Shown here piece after piece: positions 31,896-41,368 of a stretch of 64,000 bases of DNA. Under the pieces are notes generated by a model. The model saw only the letters and a program-made list of their open reading frames with translations. It did not search any database and was not told the origin of the DNA. Within the stretch, counting starts at the first letter, position 1; every line of letters begins with the position of its first letter. The position numbers were made by a program, and so were the translations under genes. Source of the stretch: Holdemania sp. Marseille-P2844 (lineage in GTDB: Bacteria > Bacillota_I > Bacilli_A > Erysipelotrichales > Erysipelotrichaceae); contig NZ_LT635452.1 in assembly GCF_900120005.1 (NCBI RefSeq), forward strand, positions 1-64,000. The letters run 5' to 3'.

Positions 31896-33977
31896 ATGAA
31901 GAAATTTTGTCTTTCTGTGATTCTGGCTCTGGCGATGACGATGAGTCTGACCGGCTGTTCACAGACACCAAAACAGGAACCGGCGAAAACCGGGGACACG
32001 ATGTCCGGGGTGTTCACAGGCACATCAACGGGCATGCAGGGACCGGTCAGCGTCCAGCTGACAGTGGAAGAAGGAAAGATCACCAAGGCCGAAGTGACAG
32101 AATGTCATGAAACCGCAGGTCTGTCCGATGTGGCGCTGGAACGCATTCCATCACAGATCGTTGAACATCAGACCTTTGATTTAGACACCGTTACCGGTGC
32201 GACGCTTTGCAGCAACGCATTGATGCGGGCGGCTGAAGAGGCGGCGACCAACGCCGGCATGGATCTCAGCGCGTTGAAGGCAAACGCTTATCACGCGGCA
32301 GCGGGCGAGGCGGAAACATTATCTGCGGACGTCGTCGTTGTCGGCGGCGGCGGAGCGGGCCTGAGTGCTTCGATCGCGGCAGCGCAGGAAGGCTCAAAGG
32401 TCATCCTGATTGAAAAAAGCTCGTTCCTGGGCGGCGATACAATGATGGCCGGCGGCGCGTTCAACGCGGTTGACCCGGAAGCGCAGGCGGAACGCGTTTT
32501 ATCGGAAGCACAGAAAAATACGCTGGATTCCTATCTGGCGCTGTCGACAACCGACGCGGATCTGCATCTGGATCAATTCCCGGAATGGGCGGAAGTCCTG
32601 ACCACGCTGCAGAGCGATATTCAGGCTTTCTATAAGGCGAATGCCGGCAAGACGGCAGGCAAGGATATGCCGGGCTTCGATTCAATTTCTTTGCACATGT
32701 GGCATATTTATACGGGCGGACTGCGGCAGATGAACGACGGCCGCTGGATCGCTTCGAACATTGATCTGGCCCGCACCTTAGCGGAAAGCGCGCTGAATTC
32801 TTATGACTGGGCGGGTTCAATCGGCGTTGGCACAGCTTCTCACGCAGGCGCCGGGGATTCGCTGTACACCGTATTAGGCGCAATGTGGCCGAGAACCCAT
32901 GCTTACACCGCAGGTCTGCCGTTAATTCAGGTACTGCAGAGCGCGGCTGAAAAAGAAGGCGTAACCATTTATACGGAAACTGCGGCGAAGTCGTTGATCG
33001 TCGATGACAACGGCCGCGTTACCGGCGTTAAGGCTGAAAAAGCCGACGGTACGGAAGTCACATTAGAAGCGGGACACGGCGTTGTGCTGGCCAGCGGCGG
33101 TTATTGCGCAAATCCGGCGATGGTCAAGCAGTATGATGAATACTGGGGCGATGATCTGACCGACCGCACCTTGACGACCAATGTCGGCACCAACACTGGC
33201 GACGGCATCGTCATGGCGATGGAAATCGGCGCGGATACGACGGGTCTGGGTGTTTCCCAGCTGATGCCTTCCTCTTCCCCGATCAAGGGCACAATGACCG
33301 ACGGCATCTGGGCTGACGCTTCAGAACAGATCTGGATCAACGGTCAGGGTGAACGCTTTGTCGACGAATACGCGGAACGTGACGTTCTGGCGAAGGCTTC
33401 GCTGACGCTGGATAACGGCATCTTCTATATCATTTATGCCGGCAGCGGCCTGAAGGAAGCCGACGGTCTGTGCAAGGGTGCTTCACTGGAAGAAGGGCTG
33501 TTCGGCACGACTGTTCAGTCGATGGTCGACAACGGTCATGTCTGGTATGGTTCGACCTTAGCGGAACTGGCGGAAGCGTCCAAGACCGCAGCGGGCGGCG
33601 CGACTCCGGCATTTACGGAAGAACAGCTGCGCACGGTCATTGAAAAATACAACAGCTATGTTGAAAATCAGAGCGATCCGGATTTCGGCAAGGAAGTCCT
33701 GGCCGGCGCGATCGATCTGGAAGCGATCGAGAACGATCCGAACGTCGGTATCGTCATCTCACCGCGGAAGGCTTCGCTGCACCACACGATGGGCGGCGTG
33801 GTCATCAACACCTCGGCGGAAGTCTTGAACGCGGAAGGCCAGCCGATCGAAGGCTTATGGGCAGCCGGCGAAGTCACCGGCGGTATCCATGCGGGCAACC
33901 GTCTGGGCGGCAACGCGATCGCCGATATCTTCACCTTCGGTATGATTGCCGGTCAGAACGCGGGCAAGGCTCAGTAA
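31896..33977 (+). CDS. Exported FMN-binding/FAD flavoprotein reductase (lipoprotein)
   Basis: Extracytoplasmic reductase related to fumarate and urocanate reductases, 693 residues. Order: lipoprotein signal with Cys21 (SLTGC), an FMN_bind domain (about 45-120) with the canonical flavinylation motif DTVTGATLCS, whose last Ser106 should carry covalent FMN, then a FAD-binding domain starting VVVVGGGGAGLSAS near 146. The C-terminal LHHTMGGVVIN and RLGGNAIADIF blocks are typical of the fumarate-reductase flavoprotein family. It likely uses an external organic compound as electron acceptor; the compound is not known. Covalent FMN needs an ApbE enzyme, not found in this window. Promoter and MerR regulator lie directly upstream. 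Confidence 0.85.
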   Translation: MKKFCLSVILALAMTMSLTGCSQTPKQEPAKTGDTMSGVFTGTSTGMQGPVSVQLTVEEGKITKAEVTECHETAGLSDVALERIPSQIVEHQTFDLDTVTGATLCSNALMRAAEEAATNAGMDLSALKANAYHAAAGEAETLSADVVVVGGGGAGLSASIAAAQEGSKVILIEKSSFLGGDTMMAGGAFNAVDPEAQAERVLSEAQKNTLDSYLALSTTDADLHLDQFPEWAEVLTTLQSDIQAFYKANAGKTAGKDMPGFDSISLHMWHIYTGGLRQMNDGRWIASNIDLARTLAESALNSYDWAGSIGVGTASHAGAGDSLYTVLGAMWPRTHAYTAGLPLIQVLQSAAEKEGVTIYTETAAKSLIVDDNGRVTGVKAEKADGTEVTLEAGHGVVLASGGYCANPAMVKQYDEYWGDDLTDRTLTTNVGTNTGDGIVMAMEIGADTTGLGVSQLMPSSSPIKGTMTDGIWADASEQIWINGQGERFVDEYAERDVLAKASLTLDNGIFYIIYAGSGLKEADGLCKGASLEEGLFGTTVQSMVDNGHVWYGSTLAELAEASKTAAGGATPAFTEEQLRTVIEKYNSYVENQSDPDFGKEVLAGAIDLEAIENDPNVGIVISPRKASLHHTMGGVVINTSAEVLNAEGQPIEGLWAAGEVTGGIHAGNRLGGNAIADIFTFGMIAGQNAGKAQ

Positions 33978-33992
33978 CTTTTTTCTCCCATG

Positions 33993-34025
33993 AAGCTCTC
34001 TGGAATTCTTCCGGGGAGCTTTTTA
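33993..34025 (+). terminator. Hairpin terminator
   Basis: AAGCTCTC (33993-34000) pairs with GGGAGCTT around 34014-34021, followed by TTTTATT. Confidence 0.6.
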
Positions 34026-34109
34026 TTCAAGGTTCAGGCTGAAGCCTTTAGCGAGGGGCAGGAAATGGGATTACTTAAAGAAGTTTGATCTGATGAAACT
34101 ATTTTCAAG

Positions 34110-34137
34110 TTGTCTGAAAATAAAAATGCGCTATAAT
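34110..34137 (+). promoter_or_regulatory. Promoter of the amidohydrolase gene
   Basis: TTGTCT (34110-34115), 16-bp spacer, TATAAT (34132-34137). Confidence 0.7.
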
Positions 34138-34171
34138 GAAAGATAAGAAAACAAATGAGGGGGAGTAATCA

Positions 34172-35350
34172 ATGAAAAAATTCTGGATTCATGCCGGAAC
34201 GCTGATCGACGGCACTGGCGCTGAACCAAAAAAGAACCAGGCCATCTGCGTTGAAAACGGACGGATTGCCGCGATCGAAGATTTCCACGGGAAGAACGAG
34301 GAAGAATGGGTGGATTTAAGCGAAATGACCGTCATGCCGGGCATGATCAACTGTCATGTTCACTCTTTGTCTCCAGTGGGCATCAGCGATGAGGAAGAAA
34401 ACGCGCTGACGACCATGGAAAAAGCCTGGTGGGGGATGAAGAACGCACACGATTATATCGACAGCGGCGTGACGTTTGTCCGTTCGCTGGGGTCTGAACA
34501 ATATTACGATCTGGAAATGAAAAAATGCATCGAAGAAGGAAAAGTCGTTGGACCGCACATGGCCTGTGCCGGCCGGGTGATTACGATGACCGGCGGCCAT
34601 GGCTGGAAAAGCGGACTGGAATCCGACGGCGCAGACGAATGCCGCAAGCATGCCCGCGAGCTGTTGAAGCACGGCGTGGATCTGATCAAGATCATGGCGA
34701 CCGGCGGCGTAATGACCCCGGGTGTGGAACCGGGCAGTGCGCAGCTGACGATGGAAGAAATGAAGGCGGCGATCGACGAGGCGCACAAGGCTGACCGCAA
34801 AACCGCGACGCATGCCCAGGGCACCCAGGGAATCAAGAATGCCCTGCACGCCGGCATCGACTCCATCGAGCATGGCATTTTCCTGGATGATGAATGCATC
34901 GACTGGATGGTCGAACATGGAACATACCTGGTTCCAACGTTAGCCGCGCCGCGCTGCATTCTGGACGCCGGTGTGGAAAAAGGCATGAAGGATTATGTTT
35001 TGCGCAAAGCGAATCTGGTTGTCGACGCGCATATTGAAAGCTTTAAGAAAGCCTATCAGCGTGGTGTGAAGATCGCGATGGGCACGGATGCCGGCACGCC
35101 TTATAACTTCCATAACAATTCGGCGTTTGAGCTGGAACTGATGGTGGCCAACGGGATGAAGCCGATGGATGCGATCGTGGCTTCTACGCGCAACGGGGCC
35201 GACTGCATCGGCGTGCTGAAGGACTACGGCACGATTGAAGCAGGAAAAGTCGCGGATATCATCGCGATAGAAGGCGATCCGCTGCAGGATATTTCCTGTG
35301 TCCGCAAGGTCCGCACTGTTTATAAAACGGGTGAAAAGCTGAAAGGCTGA
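34172..35350 (+). CDS. Metal-dependent amidohydrolase
   Basis: Amidohydrolase-superfamily enzyme of 392 residues, of the imidazolonepropionase/prolidase-like group (COG1228). Metal ligands are seen in NCHVHS (His62, His64), the lysine region DLIKIMATGG, the His of KTATHAQGTQGI and the Asp of MGTDAGTP. It likely opens a cyclic amide or cleaves a dipeptide-like amide; the substrate is not known. It has its own promoter but sits between two reductase genes, so a role in the same substrate pathway is possible. An imidazole-type substrate would fit a urocanate-reductase-like neighbour, but no motif proves it. Confidence 0.8.
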   Translation: MKKFWIHAGTLIDGTGAEPKKNQAICVENGRIAAIEDFHGKNEEEWVDLSEMTVMPGMINCHVHSLSPVGISDEEENALTTMEKAWWGMKNAHDYIDSGVTFVRSLGSEQYYDLEMKKCIEEGKVVGPHMACAGRVITMTGGHGWKSGLESDGADECRKHARELLKHGVDLIKIMATGGVMTPGVEPGSAQLTMEEMKAAIDEAHKADRKTATHAQGTQGIKNALHAGIDSIEHGIFLDDECIDWMVEHGTYLVPTLAAPRCILDAGVEKGMKDYVLRKANLVVDAHIESFKKAYQRGVKIAMGTDAGTPYNFHNNSAFELELMVANGMKPMDAIVASTRNGADCIGVLKDYGTIEAGKVADIIAIEGDPLQDISCVRKVRTVYKTGEKLKG

Positions 35351-35449
35351 AAACGGTGCTGTCTTGGATAATAAAAACAGCCGCGCTGATCGGATTGAAA
35401 AGTCTGATCAACGCGGTTTTCTTTTGGATAGGAAGTTTTATAAAAACGT

Positions 35450-36325
35450 TTAAAGGTGAAGCACTTCTGTTTCGGCAACCTGCCGGACAAAGCGTAAAAA
35501 TTCTCGGACGGCCGGACTGGGATTCTTGGCATAATGGAACCCATAGGCCAGCGAATAATTCCAGTCGCAGGGAATCGTCACCAGATCAGGATGGATATCC
35601 TTCCAGCACAACGGCGTCTGCAAGCAATCCTGCCGGACAATGCAGCGGCTGAAAACGGAGAGATCATAGCGCGGCACCTCGACGACGTGAACGCCGAGCG
35701 CTTTGGCTTCCTGCTGAAGACGATCCAGTTCATCGGACATGTGGGAACGGATCGTGACCAGTGTATAAGGCCGCATGTCCGCAAGCGTTAAACACGTTTT
35801 GGCCGCTAACGGATGATCCCGCGCGACCGCAACGGCGATCGGGACACGAAACAAATTCAGGAAGCTGCGGCCGCGCTGCCAGGGTTCGCCATCATCAATT
35901 CCTTCTATAAGATCGGCTTTGTATGCTTCCGTATTCAACGCAAGGTCAAGAAGTTCAACGGGGATCTGATCGGATACTTCCTTTTGAAACCGCGTCCACA
36001 GCGGATAAAAAACACGGCATTTCATCAACAGACTTGTGCCGATCGTAATTTTCTGCTGATCCTGGCGATGAATCAGGATCAGATTTTCCTCAATTTCCCG
36101 GCAGGTCTGAATCAGCGGCCCGGCTTGTTGAAAAAGATAGTCGCCGGCCGGGGTGAGCTGAGTTCCGTGGCGTGTCCGCTTGAACAAAGTCACCTGAAGC
36201 TCCTGTTCCAGATTGTTGATCTGCTGAATCACGGCGCTGGGCGTGATGTAGAGCTTCTCGGCTGCTTTGGAAAAACTGCCGTTTTCGGCAACCTGAATAA
36301 ACGTTGCCAGCTGATGATTAAGCAT
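35450..36325 (-). CDS. LysR-family transcriptional regulator
   Basis: LysR-type regulator of 291 residues. The N-terminal winged HTH (about 1-60; FIQVAENGSFSKAAEKLYIT then PSAVIQQINNLEQELQVTLF) is typical, followed by the two-lobed periplasmic-binding-like effector domain to the end. It is transcribed divergently from the TAT-exported flavoprotein gene at 36468, with a 142-bp shared control region, the usual arrangement of a LysR regulator and its target. The inducer is unknown. Confidence 0.9.
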   Translation of the reverse strand: MLNHQLATFIQVAENGSFSKAAEKLYITPSAVIQQINNLEQELQVTLFKRTRHGTQLTPAGDYLFQQAGPLIQTCREIEENLILIHRQDQQKITIGTSLLMKCRVFYPLWTRFQKEVSDQIPVELLDLALNTEAYKADLIEGIDDGEPWQRGRSFLNLFRVPIAVAVARDHPLAAKTCLTLADMRPYTLVTIRSHMSDELDRLQQEAKALGVHVVEVPRYDLSVFSRCIVRQDCLQTPLCWKDIHPDLVTIPCDWNYSLAYGFHYAKNPSPAVREFLRFVRQVAETEVLHL

Positions 36326-36365
36326 CCTTGATTCCTCCCGTTTCAGTATCGAAATCTTTTGATCT

Positions 36366-36436
36366 TGTTATAAGGTTTTCCTACAAACCATCATAAGGAA
36401 TTCAGACTTCTTTTGCAAGTTGTTATGTGAAATAAT
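36366..36436. promoter_or_regulatory. Divergent control region of LysR and flavoprotein
   Basis: Two ATAAGG copies (36370-36375 and 36393-36398, 23 bp apart) and an imperfect dyad (ATAAGG-TTTT-CCTA, about 36370-36383) are candidate LysR-binding sites. An AATAAT -10-like box for the plus-strand gene lies at 36431-36436. The region is only 142 bp and holds no gene. Confidence 0.5.
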
Positions 36437-36467
36437 GAACACAACGAGAGAAAAGGGAGGAAAAAAC

Positions 36468-38456
36468 ATGAGTTCTAAGAACATAACCCGCCGGGATTTC
36501 CTGAAGGGCGCGGCGGCAGGCGCGCTCGGCCTGGCGGCTGTCAGCCTGAGCGGATGTGCTGTTAACGACGCTCCGGCCGCAAGCAAGGGAATCTATACGC
36601 CGGGGACGTATTCCGCAAGCGTCAAAGGTTATTCCAGCTATATTCAGGTAGAGATGACATTCACAGCGGATAAGATTACCGATTGTACTATCGCTGCTGA
36701 CGGAGAAACGGAATCGATCGGAAAGGCGGCAGCGGACGAGCTGGCAAAACTGATCGTCGAGAAACAATCCGTGGATGTGGAAACAGCCGCGACGGCGGAT
36801 ATCACCATTCCGGCGATTAAGAAAGCGGTTGGCAACTGTATCGCCCAGGCTCAGGGGCTGGCCGCCGCTCTGAATGAAAACACAGACAGCGATTTTGAAG
36901 ACTGGCTGGGTGAAGCTCCGGAGATCGCGGATTCGCAGATTACTTCCACATTGGATACCAGCCTGTTGATCATCGGCGCGGGCAACGGCGGGATGATGGC
37001 CGCGGCGACCGCGGCGGACGCCAAGATGGATTTCATCCTGTGCGAACAGAATGAAACGCTCGGCGATACGCGGCACTGGATCGGTGCGCTGGACACCGAA
37101 GCGATGAAAAAGGCCGGGGTCACGGTGCAGAAAGATCGGCTGTTGAATGAAATCGCCCGCTACGCTTCCTATAAGTGCGATATGGATGTCATCAAAATGT
37201 GGATGAACAACAGCGCAGAGATGATCCGTTATCTGGAAAGCCTGGGGTTAAGCGCGTCGGTCAACATCGCGCATGAGAATCATGTCGGCGGCAACCATAT
37301 GGAATACTATGTACCGTCGATCTGGCATACAATCAGCGCGCCGGAGGGCAGCGAATTCGCTGGAGCGATGGGCTGTGAGCGCAATCGCTTTCTGGAGAAG
37401 CATATTCAGGATTTAGGCTATCAGGTAAATTATTCGATGACACTCGTACGGCTGAATCAGAATGAAAGCGGCAAAGTCACCGGAGCGATCTTCACCGACG
37501 CAAAGGGGGCCTATGTAAAAATCAATGCTGAAAACGTCATCCTGGCGACCGGCGGATATCCGGGCAATCCGAAAATGGTGAAAGCGCTGGCGCCAATTGT
37601 CAACGAATGCGTCACCGCCAACAGCTACTATGGTCCGGATACCGGCATGGGCATCCGCGCCGGGATCTGGGCTGGCGCGAAGATGGACACGACCGACGCG
37701 CCGATGATCTTTGACCGTGGTTTGGTCGCGCCGGGCGTCAAGGCCGGTTATGTCGATGATGGGCAGGGCAACCTCGCTTTCCCAGGCACGGTCTATCAGT
37801 TTAACCCGGGCACGCAGCCGCATTTAAAGGTCAATAAAGAAGGCTTCCGGTTCGCAAATGAATCCTGCCCGTATGATTTTCTGAATTACGCGGCATCTTT
37901 ACAAACCGACGGTGTGTATGCGGCGATTATGGACGCCAATATCACCGACGCAATCCTGGCCTACGATCAATACGGCTGTGCTCAGATCTCCGTCAATATT
38001 GCAAAGAACGACGGAATTGTGCCGATGATCGAAAGCTATGTCGAACAGGGCCTGGTCTTCAAAGCGGATACGATTGAGGAACTGGCGGAGAAGCTGGGAA
38101 TTCCGGCGGATAATCTGAAAGCGACAGTCGAGCGGTACAATGAATTGTGCGCGAAGGGCGTCGATGAGGATTTTGGCAAAGAGGCGTACCGGATGCGGCC
38201 GATCGCGGCCGCGCCGTATTACGGCTGCTTCCTGGGCGGCAGTCTGCTGACCACCTGCGAAGGCCTGCGAATCAACCGCAAGTGTCAGGTTTATGATACG
38301 AACCATCAAATTATTGAAGGCTTGTATTCAATCGGCGATTGCTCAGGCAGCTTCTTTGCGGGCAATTATCCGGAATACTTCGTCGGCGTTGCGGTCGGCC
38401 GCACGATGACGCAGGGCCGGGTTGCCGTGAAGACGATCCTCGGCGAAGAATTGTAA
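36468..38456 (+). CDS. TAT-exported flavoprotein reductase (FAD; FMN-like domain)
   Basis: A 662-residue relative of the reductase at 31896 but exported by the Tat pathway as a lipoprotein: twin-arginine motif TRRDFLKG (Arg8, Arg9) and lipobox SLSGC (Cys30). An FMN_bind-like domain (about 38-125) follows, in which the flavinylation motif is lost: DVETAATADI replaces D-x-x-T-G-A-T-x-x-S/T, with Ile where the FMN-bearing Ser/Thr should be. The FAD domain starts SLLIIGAGNGGMMAAAT near 163. The HHTMGG block is not present in the C-terminal half, which instead has GCFLGGSLLTTCEGLRIN; a different substrate or electron path is likely. Divergent LysR gene; terminator downstream. The ATG at 36468 has GGGAGG upstream. 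Confidence 0.82.
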   Translation: MSSKNITRRDFLKGAAAGALGLAAVSLSGCAVNDAPAASKGIYTPGTYSASVKGYSSYIQVEMTFTADKITDCTIAADGETESIGKAAADELAKLIVEKQSVDVETAATADITIPAIKKAVGNCIAQAQGLAAALNENTDSDFEDWLGEAPEIADSQITSTLDTSLLIIGAGNGGMMAAATAADAKMDFILCEQNETLGDTRHWIGALDTEAMKKAGVTVQKDRLLNEIARYASYKCDMDVIKMWMNNSAEMIRYLESLGLSASVNIAHENHVGGNHMEYYVPSIWHTISAPEGSEFAGAMGCERNRFLEKHIQDLGYQVNYSMTLVRLNQNESGKVTGAIFTDAKGAYVKINAENVILATGGYPGNPKMVKALAPIVNECVTANSYYGPDTGMGIRAGIWAGAKMDTTDAPMIFDRGLVAPGVKAGYVDDGQGNLAFPGTVYQFNPGTQPHLKVNKEGFRFANESCPYDFLNYAASLQTDGVYAAIMDANITDAILAYDQYGCAQISVNIAKNDGIVPMIESYVEQGLVFKADTIEELAEKLGIPADNLKATVERYNELCAKGVDEDFGKEAYRMRPIAAAPYYGCFLGGSLLTTCEGLRINRKCQVYDTNHQIIEGLYSIGDCSGSFFAGNYPEYFVGVAVGRTMTQGRVAVKTILGEEL

Positions 38457-38476
38457 GCTGAATCGGAAAAAGGAAA

Positions 38477-38521
38477 AGAATCAGGATTTCTGCTTTGCAA
38501 GCTGAACCTGATTCTTTTTTC
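38477..38521 (+). terminator. Rho-independent terminator
   Basis: AGAATCAGG (38477-38485) pairs with CCTGATTCT (38507-38515), followed by six T. Confidence 0.85.
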
Positions 38522-38586
38522 GCTGAGAAAAAAAGTGGGGATCAACCACTTGTCTGGGAAAGAAAAAGAAAAAAACATCAATTCCA

Positions 38587-38664
38587 TCATTTTTGTGTTC
38601 ATATCTGGAGAAAATTCGCTCATTTTTGTGTAATTGAGAATGAGAAAATCGCTATTTTTTGTGT
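38587..38664. repeat. Three direct repeats, exact 33-nt period
   Basis: TCATTTTTGTGT at 38587-38598 and 38620-38631, and TATTTTTTGTGT at 38653-38664: start-to-start distances are 33 and 33 nt, about three helical turns. Units 2 and 3 are preceded by AAAATTCGC and AAAATCGC. They lie directly upstream of the promoter of the ATPase gene and look like binding sites on one DNA face. Confidence 0.7.
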
Positions 38665-38696
38665 TGCAAACCATGGATAAATCCCTCAAAATTATG

Positions 38697-38702
38697 TATA
38701 AT
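38697..38702 (+). promoter_or_regulatory. -10 box of the DUF4143 ATPase gene
   Basis: TATAAT at 38697-38702, followed by GGGAGG before the ATG at 38723. The -35 region overlaps the last repeat's flank. Confidence 0.55.
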
Positions 38703-38722
38703 CTTAATAAGGGAGGTGCGCT

Positions 38723-40063
38723 ATGCTTTATTTAAAGAGGAAAATCGACGACTATCTGATAGCGTGGAAAGAAGAGGCTGATCATAAACCACTGATTGTA
38801 AAAGGACCGCGGCAAGTGGGAAAGACGGAGTCCATTCTGCGGTTTGCCAAGGCAGCGTATGAAAGTGTTGTAGTCATTAATTTTGTTGAGGAACCTAAAT
38901 ATCGCTTAATCACAGAGGATGGATATAAACCATCAGAGATTATTAAGAATATTTCGAGAATGGATCCGTCAAAACGTTTTATTCCTGGGAAAACTTTGAT
39001 TTTTTTTGATGAGCTGCAAGCGCATCCTGATATTGCTACTGCATTAAAATTTTTTAAGATTGACGGGCGTTTCGACGTTATCTGCAGCGGTTCTTTATTG
39101 GGAATTAACTATAAGCAAATTGAAAGCAACAGTGTAGGATATAAAACGGATTACACCTTATTTTCATTGGATTTTGAAGAATTTTTATGGGCTAAAGGAT
39201 ATTCTGAATCCATCGCAGAGGAATTGCTGAACCACCTTATCAATCAAAAACCATTTAATTTAATTGAAATGGAAACGTATAGCAGCTTGTTCCTTGACTT
39301 TTGCATTTTAGGCGGAATGCCTGCGGTAGTGCGGACTTATGTTGAAAGAGGAACGTTTGAAGGAACACTGGATCTTCAGCGGCAGCTCATTGAAGACTAT
39401 AAGGAAGACATTCGGAAATATGCCGTCGGTCTGGACCAGACGCGAATATTAAATGTTTTCAACCATATTCCTTCCCAATTAGCAAAAGAAAATAAAAAAT
39501 TTCAATTATCTAAAGTTGAACGAGGCGCCCGGTTTAAAGACTACCGTGGATGCATTGAATGGCTTTGTGATTCAGGAATCGTTAATTGTTGTACCTGTCT
39601 GCAATTTCCTGAACTTCCATTAAAGGGGAATAGCGACGATAGTAAATTTAAGCTTTATTTTGCGGATACTGGACTGTTAATCGGCATGCTGGACGATGAA
39701 TCCCAGGAAGATTTGCGGGTGAATAAGAATTTAGGTGTATATAAAGGCGCACTTTATGAGAATATTGTTGCGGAAGCACTGACCAAATGTTCGATTCCTC
39801 TTTATTATTATCGTCGGGAAGACTCTACATTAGAACAGGATTTCTTTGTCCGCACGCAGCATAGTTTGCTTCCATTAGAAGTCAAGGCAAAGCACGGAAC
39901 AGCGAAATCATTACGGACGCTGATCATCTCTGACCGGTATCCTGATATCCGCTATGGTTTAAAGCTTAGTGCTGGAAACATCGGGGTCAGCGATCAAATT
40001 TACAGCTTTCCTTATTTCTGTGCGTTTTTGTTGAAACGATTTTTAAGACAAGCTGAATTTTGA
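38723..40063 (+). CDS. AAA-family ATPase with DUF4143 domain
   Basis: A 446-residue ATP-binding protein of the AAA_14/DUF4143 group. Walker A is GPRQVGKTES (Lys34), Walker B-like LIFFDELQ near residue 97, and the C-terminal DUF4143 part contains FKLYFADTGLLIG and a PLEVKAK segment like the end of a PD-(D/E)xK fold. Function is not established; members are common, mobile and often sporadic in gut bacteria. The gene is more AT-rich than its neighbours, which suggests transfer. It is alone, preceded by the 33-nt repeats, and ends at a bidirectional terminator. Confidence 0.85.
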   Translation: MLYLKRKIDDYLIAWKEEADHKPLIVKGPRQVGKTESILRFAKAAYESVVVINFVEEPKYRLITEDGYKPSEIIKNISRMDPSKRFIPGKTLIFFDELQAHPDIATALKFFKIDGRFDVICSGSLLGINYKQIESNSVGYKTDYTLFSLDFEEFLWAKGYSESIAEELLNHLINQKPFNLIEMETYSSLFLDFCILGGMPAVVRTYVERGTFEGTLDLQRQLIEDYKEDIRKYAVGLDQTRILNVFNHIPSQLAKENKKFQLSKVERGARFKDYRGCIEWLCDSGIVNCCTCLQFPELPLKGNSDDSKFKLYFADTGLLIGMLDDESQEDLRVNKNLGVYKGALYENIVAEALTKCSIPLYYYRREDSTLEQDFFVRTQHSLLPLEVKAKHGTAKSLRTLIISDRYPDIRYGLKLSAGNIGVSDQIYSFPYFCAFLLKRFLRQAEF

Positions 40064-40110
40064 AGCTAGGGCAAAGACCTTGTTTCTTTTAGCATAATAT
40101 AAGGATTAAG

Positions 40111-40136
40111 AAAAGACCGCGAAGCTGCGGTCTTTT
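40111..40136. terminator. Bidirectional terminator between convergent genes
   Basis: AAAAGACCGC (40111-40120) and GCGGTCTTTT (40127-40136) form a perfect 10-bp stem with a 6-nt loop. T runs on both strands serve both the ATPase gene and the minus-strand gene ending at 40138. Confidence 0.85.
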
Positions 40137-40137
40137 A

Positions 40138-40338
40138 TCAGAGATCCAGTTTGATCCCTTCATCCAGGTTTTCCGGCCGGGGGGAGCCGTTTTTCTTTCT
40201 CTGTTTGACGCATTCCGTCAACAGATATTCAATCTGTCCGTTTAAAGATCGGAAATCATCTTCGGCCCAGGCTGCGATCTGTGCATAGAGCTTACTGGAA
40301 ATCCGCAGCGGAACCTGCTTCTTTTCCTGATCTGCCAC
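40138..40338 (-). CDS. Ribbon-helix-helix (Arc-like) protein
   Basis: A 66-residue protein with the basic-strand/helix-helix pattern of ribbon-helix-helix regulators: QVPLRISSKLYAQIAAWAED then SLNGQIEYLLTECVKQ. Short Arc-type proteins of this kind are often found next to SPFH genes in Bacillota. Its start overlaps the SPFH stop by 1 bp, so the two are cotranslated. It may bind DNA to regulate the pair or serve another adaptor role. Confidence 0.78.
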   Translation of the reverse strand: MADQEKKQVPLRISSKLYAQIAAWAEDDFRSLNGQIEYLLTECVKQRKKNGSPRPENLDEGIKLDL

Positions 40339-41348
40339 TAATATAAGCTTCCTGAATTGACGATCGGCTGCGCGTCTTTATTGCCGCACAGGACGACGAG
40401 CAGATTGGATACCATGGCGGCTTTTCGTTCTTCATCCAGCTCGACCATGCCCCCTTCGTTCAGTTTGTTCAGCGCCATTTCCACCATGCCGACGGCGCCG
40501 TCGACGATCATCTTGCGGGCGTCGATAATCGCGGAAGCCTGCTGCCGCTGAAGCATAACGGCGGCGATTTCCGGAGCGTAGGCCAGATAGGTGATCCGGG
40601 CTTCCAGAATTTCCAAGCCCGCGTCCTGAACCCGGTTTTGGATTTCTTTGCGGATTCGGCTGGCTACGATTTCACTGGAACCGCGCAGCGAGCCTTCATC
40701 CGGTTCGCCATCGCCCGTCGTATCGACATTCTGAGCGACGTCGTAAGGATACAGCCGCACGATATCACGCAGCGCGGCGTCGCACTGCAGCGACAGGAAT
40801 TCCTTATAGTTATCTACCGCGAAGACCGCTTTGGCCGTATCGTTAACGCGCCAGATGACGGCGATTCCGATTTCCACCGGATTGCCCAGGCAGTCGTTGA
40901 TTTTCTGCTTGTTGTTATTTAACGTCATCACTTTCAGCGAGATTTTCTTTGTCGGCACAACCTGATTCTGCGTGCCGTTATTCGTCGTGATCGTCCGTTC
41001 TGAGGAATTGACGTCGCCGCTCTGCCGCAGTGTTGTCCGGCTGGCCGGGTTCACCGCGGATACAAACGGATTCACATAGTAAATTCCTTCTTCTTTTAAC
41101 GTTCCGACATATTTGCCAAACAGCGTCAGCACCAACGCTTCCTGCGGCTTCAGCACTTTAACGCCCATGCACGGAATCCATCCTAAAGTCAGCCAGACCA
41201 TGGAAATGGCGATCAGTATGCCGCCCAGCGTATTGGTTTCAACCAGGCTGATGCCAACGATCAAGGCGACGACCGATAAGGCAAACGCAGCGACCAGCAG
41301 CATCAGCGGCATTAACCCTTTCCTGGCGTTTAAAATTTTTTCTTCCAT
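40338..41348 (-). CDS. SPFH/Band-7 membrane protein
   Basis: A 336-residue stomatin/prohibitin-type protein. Two hydrophobic segments near residues 14-36 and 42-60 anchor it; the SPFH domain follows (KVLKPQEALVLTLFGKYVGT to about 270), and a coiled-coil-like tail with REVA-type Ala/Gln-rich segments ends it. SPFH proteins form large membrane-microdomain rings. The typical partner here is the ribbon-helix-helix protein encoded next. GGAGG lies 9 bp before the ATG on the minus strand. Confidence 0.87.
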   Translation of the reverse strand: MEEKILNARKGLMPLMLLVAAFALSVVALIVGISLVETNTLGGILIAISMVWLTLGWIPCMGVKVLKPQEALVLTLFGKYVGTLKEEGIYYVNPFVSAVNPASRTTLRQSGDVNSSERTITTNNGTQNQVVPTKKISLKVMTLNNNKQKINDCLGNPVEIGIAVIWRVNDTAKAVFAVDNYKEFLSLQCDAALRDIVRLYPYDVAQNVDTTGDGEPDEGSLRGSSEIVASRIRKEIQNRVQDAGLEILEARITYLAYAPEIAAVMLQRQQASAIIDARKMIVDGAVGMVEMALNKLNEGGMVELDEERKAAMVSNLLVVLCGNKDAQPIVNSGSLY

Positions 41349-41368
41349 CTTTCACGACCTCCTCTTGA

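Noticed and set aside
38587-38664. CRISPR array
   Set aside because: The 33-nt period repeats share only about 12 bp and have no spacer-repeat structure or cas genes.
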